Assembly: GCA_001805005.1 (NCBI GenBank)
Contig: MHDO01000069.1
Coordinates: forward strand, 1-16,411
Length of the DNA stretch: 16,411 bases
Reading direction: 5' to 3'
Origin: Nitrospinae bacterium RIFCSPLOWO2_12_39_16
Lineage (GTDB): Bacteria; Nitrospinota; Nitrospinia; UBA9942
The position numbers and the translations under genes are program-made. Below the pieces are notes generated by a model. It did no database searches. It was not told the origin of the DNA and was given only the letters and a program-made list of their open reading frames with translations. Of the stretch, positions 14,136-16,411 are shown piece by piece; the first letter of the stretch is position 1; every line of letters begins with the position of its first letter.

Positions 14136-15254
14136 GTGAAATCACATCTAAAAATAGAGTCAAAACAGTTGAACATATTGTTTGATTCTTTAAAAGACCT
14201 TGGTTATACAATAGTTGCCCCTACAATCAGGGAAGGCAGTATTGTATATGATAATATTGACTCTGCCAGTGAGCTTCCTGTTGGCTGGACTGATGAGCAA
14301 TCTGCCGCAACTTATAGATTAAAGAGACGGGGTGATAATTCTTACTTTGGTTATAACCTAAGCCCCTATGCATGGAAGAGATTTCTTTTCCCTCCAAGGG
14401 TCAAAATATTTTCAGCAGTTAGGAAAGGAAAGTCATTTAAGGTCAATTCAGATTCTAAAGATGCATCGGTTCCGAATTATGCCTTTATTGGTGTCAGGCC
14501 ATGTGAACTGCAAGCTATCAAGATACAGGATAAGGTTTTTAATAACGGACAATATATTGATACTGTATATAAAAATAGAAAGGAAAAGGTATTCATTGCG
14601 GCTGTCAACTGCACACAGGCAGGTGGTACATGTTTTTGCGTCTCAATGAATAGCGGCCCGAAGGCTGACAATGGATTTGATATCGCACTTACGGAGATTA
14701 TTGACAAAGGGGAGCATTATTTTATTGTTGAGGCTGGCAGTGAGAAGGGGAATGAACTTATGAGTAAAATTCCACATACTGTTGCAGGACAGTCGGAAAT
14801 AGAAAATGCAAATAAGCTTGTTCAGACAACTGCCAAACAGATGAATAAGTCAATGGATACGAAGGATATAAAAGAACTGTTATATGCTAACCTTGAAAGC
14901 AGGCATTGGGATGATGTTGCAACCCGATGTCTTACCTGTGCTAATTGTACTATGGTATGTCCCACCTGTTTCTGCACAACTGTTGAGGATGTTACCGACC
15001 TGACAGGTGATAATGCAGAGAGATGGAAGAGATGGGATTCATGCTTTACTATGGACTTTGCAAAGGTTTTTGGAGGAAATTTTCGCTCATCATCAAGGGC
15101 ACGCTATCGCCAGTGGATGACACATAAACTTGCCTCATGGATTGACCAGTTCGGGACTTCAGGCTGTGTAGGGTGTGGGCGATGTATAACATGGTGTCCT
15201 GTTGGTATTGATATTACTGAGGAAGTCAAGAAGATTAAAGGAGAAACAAAATAA
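14136..15254 (+). CDS. 4Fe-4S dicluster subunit, sulfhydrogenase beta / HydB-like
   Basis: This 372-residue protein resembles the iron-sulfur beta subunit (HydB) of group 3b [NiFe] hydrogenases and the related anaerobic sulfite reductase subunit A. It would relay electrons between the flavoprotein HydG and the hydrogenase subunits in the cytoplasm. Family landmarks are FPPRVKIFSA (85-94), FIGVRPCELQAI (117-128) and a Cys-rich patch at C159, C166, C168. Two cluster sites follow: C265-x2-C268-x2-C271-x3-C275, with extra C278 and C280, and C344-x2-C347-x2-C350-x3-C354. The start is a GTG at 14136 with AGAGG at 14126-14130, five bases upstream. The genes after it (a cNMP-fold protein and an FAD/NAD(P) reductase) match the order I remember for group 3b operons. 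The hydrogenase small and large subunits would lie beyond the window. Confidence 0.85.
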   Translation: MKSHLKIESKQLNILFDSLKDLGYTIVAPTIREGSIVYDNIDSASELPVGWTDEQSAATYRLKRRGDNSYFGYNLSPYAWKRFLFPPRVKIFSAVRKGKSFKVNSDSKDASVPNYAFIGVRPCELQAIKIQDKVFNNGQYIDTVYKNRKEKVFIAAVNCTQAGGTCFCVSMNSGPKADNGFDIALTEIIDKGEHYFIVEAGSEKGNELMSKIPHTVAGQSEIENANKLVQTTAKQMNKSMDTKDIKELLYANLESRHWDDVATRCLTCANCTMVCPTCFCTTVEDVTDLTGDNAERWKRWDSCFTMDFAKVFGGNFRSSSRARYRQWMTHKLASWIDQFGTSGCVGCGRCITWCPVGIDITEEVKKIKGETK

Positions 15255-15427
15255 GCCACTGAGGTCACAGAGAACTCAGAGGAAAAACAAAAAATAAAAG
15301 ACTGAATTTGGATACAGATAAACACAGATTTTTAGGATAAAAAATTAAATTCTTATCTGTGTGTATCTGTGAAAATCTGTGTCCCATTATTTTATTTTTC
15401 TGTGCCCTCTGTGCCCTCTGAGGTTAA
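15255..15427. repeat. nested dyad repeats between hydB-like and cNMP-fold genes
   Basis: Two repeat types are nested. The outer pair is a left arm at 15255-15287 (GCCACTGAGGTCACAGAG...) and a right arm at 15395-15427 (CTGTGCCCTCTGTGCCCTCT then GAGGTTAA), matching imperfectly around CACAGAG. The inner pair is GGATACAGAT...CACAGATTTT at 15310-15333 and, in reverse complement, 15353-15384 (ATCTGTGAAAATCTGTGTCC at its end). The centre is AT-rich. The RNA could fold into a long imperfect hairpin inside the operon. No ORF with coding character lies here. Confidence 0.8.
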
Positions 15428-15446
15428 ATTTTTTGTGGAGGTGATT

Positions 15447-15908
15447 ATGGAAAAAAGGGATCTTTCAGAAATATTGCGGCATCACCCTTTTGTAAGCGAC
15501 CTTAGCGATCATCATCTCCACATACTAATTTCCTGTGTCTCAAATGTCAGATTTATAGAGGGCAGCTATATTTTTCATGAGGGTGAAGAGGCAGAAAAGT
15601 TTTATCTTTTACGCGAAGGCAAGGTTGCACTGGAGATTCACAGTGGTGAGAAGGGTGCAATCAGGGTGCAGACTATAGGTGAAGGTGAGGTATTGGGCTG
15701 GTCATGGATAGTTTCGCCTTACAAATGGCATTATGATGCCTGTGTTATTGATGATGTCCGTGCTCTTGCATTTGATGGCAAGTGTCTAAGGACAAAATGT
15801 GAGGCTGACCATGATTTTGGATATGAGATGATTAAAAGATTCTCACAGGTTCTTGAACAAAATCTCAAGGCAGCACGGTATCAGGTAATGGATGTATATG
15901 GACGATAA
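15447..15908 (+). CDS. stand-alone cyclic-nucleotide-binding-fold protein of a hydrogenase operon
   Basis: This 153-residue protein is essentially one cNMP-binding domain of the CRP/FNR fold with no DNA-binding helix-turn-helix behind it. The beta-roll is clear: FIEGSYIFHEGEEAEKFYLL at 36-55, REGKVALEI at 56-64, GEGEVLGWSWIV at 78-89 and a C-terminal helix at about 122-145. In the phosphate-binding cassette the CRP-type glutamate and arginine are replaced, giving GWSWIVSPYKWHYDA at 84-98. cAMP or cGMP binding of the normal kind is therefore doubtful. I recall a subfamily with the same GWSW and Trp-His pattern beside hydrogenase genes. I chose ATG 15447 because GGAGGTGA (15437-15444) is an excellent ribosome site; the longer reading frame upstream lies in the repeat. 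An electron-carrier partner or regulatory subunit role is inferred. Confidence 0.85.
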   Translation: MEKRDLSEILRHHPFVSDLSDHHLHILISCVSNVRFIEGSYIFHEGEEAEKFYLLREGKVALEIHSGEKGAIRVQTIGEGEVLGWSWIVSPYKWHYDACVIDDVRALAFDGKCLRTKCEADHDFGYEMIKRFSQVLEQNLKAARYQVMDVYGR

Positions 15909-15938
15909 AAAAAACAAATTTTAAGTGGTTTTTATAAT

Positions 15939-16411
15939 ATGAATTCTAATATTAATATTGACCCAATGATACCAGTTCCTGCCCATATTCGTAAGATAGT
16001 CTGGGAGACAGAAGATACATTTACACTGCTCTTAGAACCTGATAACGGAGGGAGCGGTTTTCATTTTTCTCCAGGGCAGTTTAATATGTTATATGCCTTT
16101 GGTATCGGTGAATCGGCGATTTCAATCAGTTCTGACCCTTCTAAAAAGGATAACATTGCCCATACGATTCACCGTGTTGGTTCTGTTACCAGTGTGCTTT
16201 CACAACTTGAAAAAGGCGATGTAATAGGTTTAAGGGGACCATTCGGCAACGGCTGGCCTGTGGAGAAGGCAAAGGGAAAAGATGTCTGTATTGTAACAGG
16301 AGGTATCGGGCTTGCACCCCTGCGTCCTGTCCTTTATTCAATTTTTAATAATAGAAAGGAGTATGGGAAGATATTTTTGCTTTATGGTGCAAGAAGTCCT
16401 CTTGACCTCCT
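15939..16411 (+). CDS. FAD/NAD(P)-binding oxidoreductase, sulfhydrogenase gamma / HydG-like (3' end outside window)
   Basis: The first 157 codons of a ferredoxin-NADP reductase-type flavoprotein are present; the gene continues past the window end. Visible elements are PVPAHIRKI near the start, the FAD-domain segment PGQFNMLYAFGIGESAISIS, GPFGNGWP (loop between the domains), and the NAD(P)-binding GGIGLAPLRPVL followed by LLYGARSPLDL. These match the gamma subunit of group 3b hydrogenases and of anaerobic sulfite reductase B, which moves electrons between NAD(P)H and the HydB clusters. A 2Fe-2S site would be expected in the missing C-terminal part. ATG 15939 is preceded only by a weak AAGTGG; ATG 15966 is an alternative. 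The gap from the previous stop is 30 bases. Confidence 0.87.
   Translation, partial: MNSNINIDPMIPVPAHIRKIVWETEDTFTLLLEPDNGGSGFHFSPGQFNMLYAFGIGESAISISSDPSKKDNIAHTIHRVGSVTSVLSQLEKGDVIGLRGPFGNGWPVEKAKGKDVCIVTGGIGLAPLRPVLYSIFNNRKEYGKIFLLYGARSPLDL

Noticed and set aside
14368..14649. Alternative + strand frame of 93 residues inside the hydB-like gene
   Set aside because: It overlaps the conserved HydB-like frame and lacks any recognisable domain or ribosome site.
15255..15427. Repeats here as a CRISPR array
   Set aside because: The arms are inverted and nested rather than direct and evenly spaced, and there are no unique spacers of constant length.
15369..15446. Longer start for the cNMP-fold protein
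   Set aside because: The extension is encoded by the right arms of the dyad repeats, while ATG 15447 has an excellent ribosome site.

Overview
The window comes from a moderately AT-rich, Gram-negative, probably anaerobic or microaerophilic bacterium. AGA/AGG arginine and ATA isoleucine codons are common. The order cmk-rpsA-sppA-IHF/HU is typical of Desulfobacterota and related lineages such as Nitrospirota. A b6/IV-type cytochrome b carrying haem c and the start of a sulfhydrogenase-like operon fit an anaerobic lineage of that kind. Nitrospirota or a related phylum is my best guess from memory of gene order, and it is unproven. Every gene is on the + strand, and I see no tRNA, rRNA, CRISPR or transposase.

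Region 1 (1-1704) starts with the N-terminal remnant of a PIN-like (DUF3368-type) protein that stops abruptly. A two-gene type II restriction-modification system follows at once: an endonuclease and a beta-class SPPY methyltransferase. The methyltransferase overlaps the next gene by 4 bases, so the restriction system sits directly against a housekeeping operon.

Region 2 (1701-6432) is that operon. It holds a fused prephenate dehydrogenase-cytidylate kinase, ribosomal protein S1, an SppA signal peptide peptidase and an IHF/HU DNA-binding protein, and ends in a strong intrinsic terminator. The fusion junction is a perfect heptanucleotide tandem repeat. The aroA and ispH genes that often sit here in related clusters are absent.

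Region 3 (6433-9896) starts with a long imperfect inverted repeat. Four genes follow, linked by short overlaps: shikimate kinase, chorismate synthase, a cytochrome b6/IV fusion with a C-terminal CxxCH haem c site, and a membrane-anchored protein of unknown function. Aromatic biosynthesis is thus physically joined to an electron-transport gene with no Rieske partner in view.

Region 4 (10061-14064) encodes a MacAB-like tripartite export module (adaptor, ATPase and separate permease) with no outer-membrane partner visible. It is followed by a membrane protein with a C-terminal MshEN-like module. That last gene has a near-consensus sigma70 promoter placed so that its mRNA should be leaderless or nearly so.

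Region 5 (14065-16411) is the start of what looks like a group 3b [NiFe] hydrogenase (sulfhydrogenase) operon: an HydB-like iron-sulfur subunit, a small stand-alone cNMP-fold protein with an altered phosphate-binding cassette, and a truncated HydG-like flavoprotein. Copies of an interspersed dyad repeat bracket the hydB-like gene. Two kinds of spacer DNA recur across the window, heptad low-complexity tracts and CCACAG-type dyads, and both sit at gene junctions.
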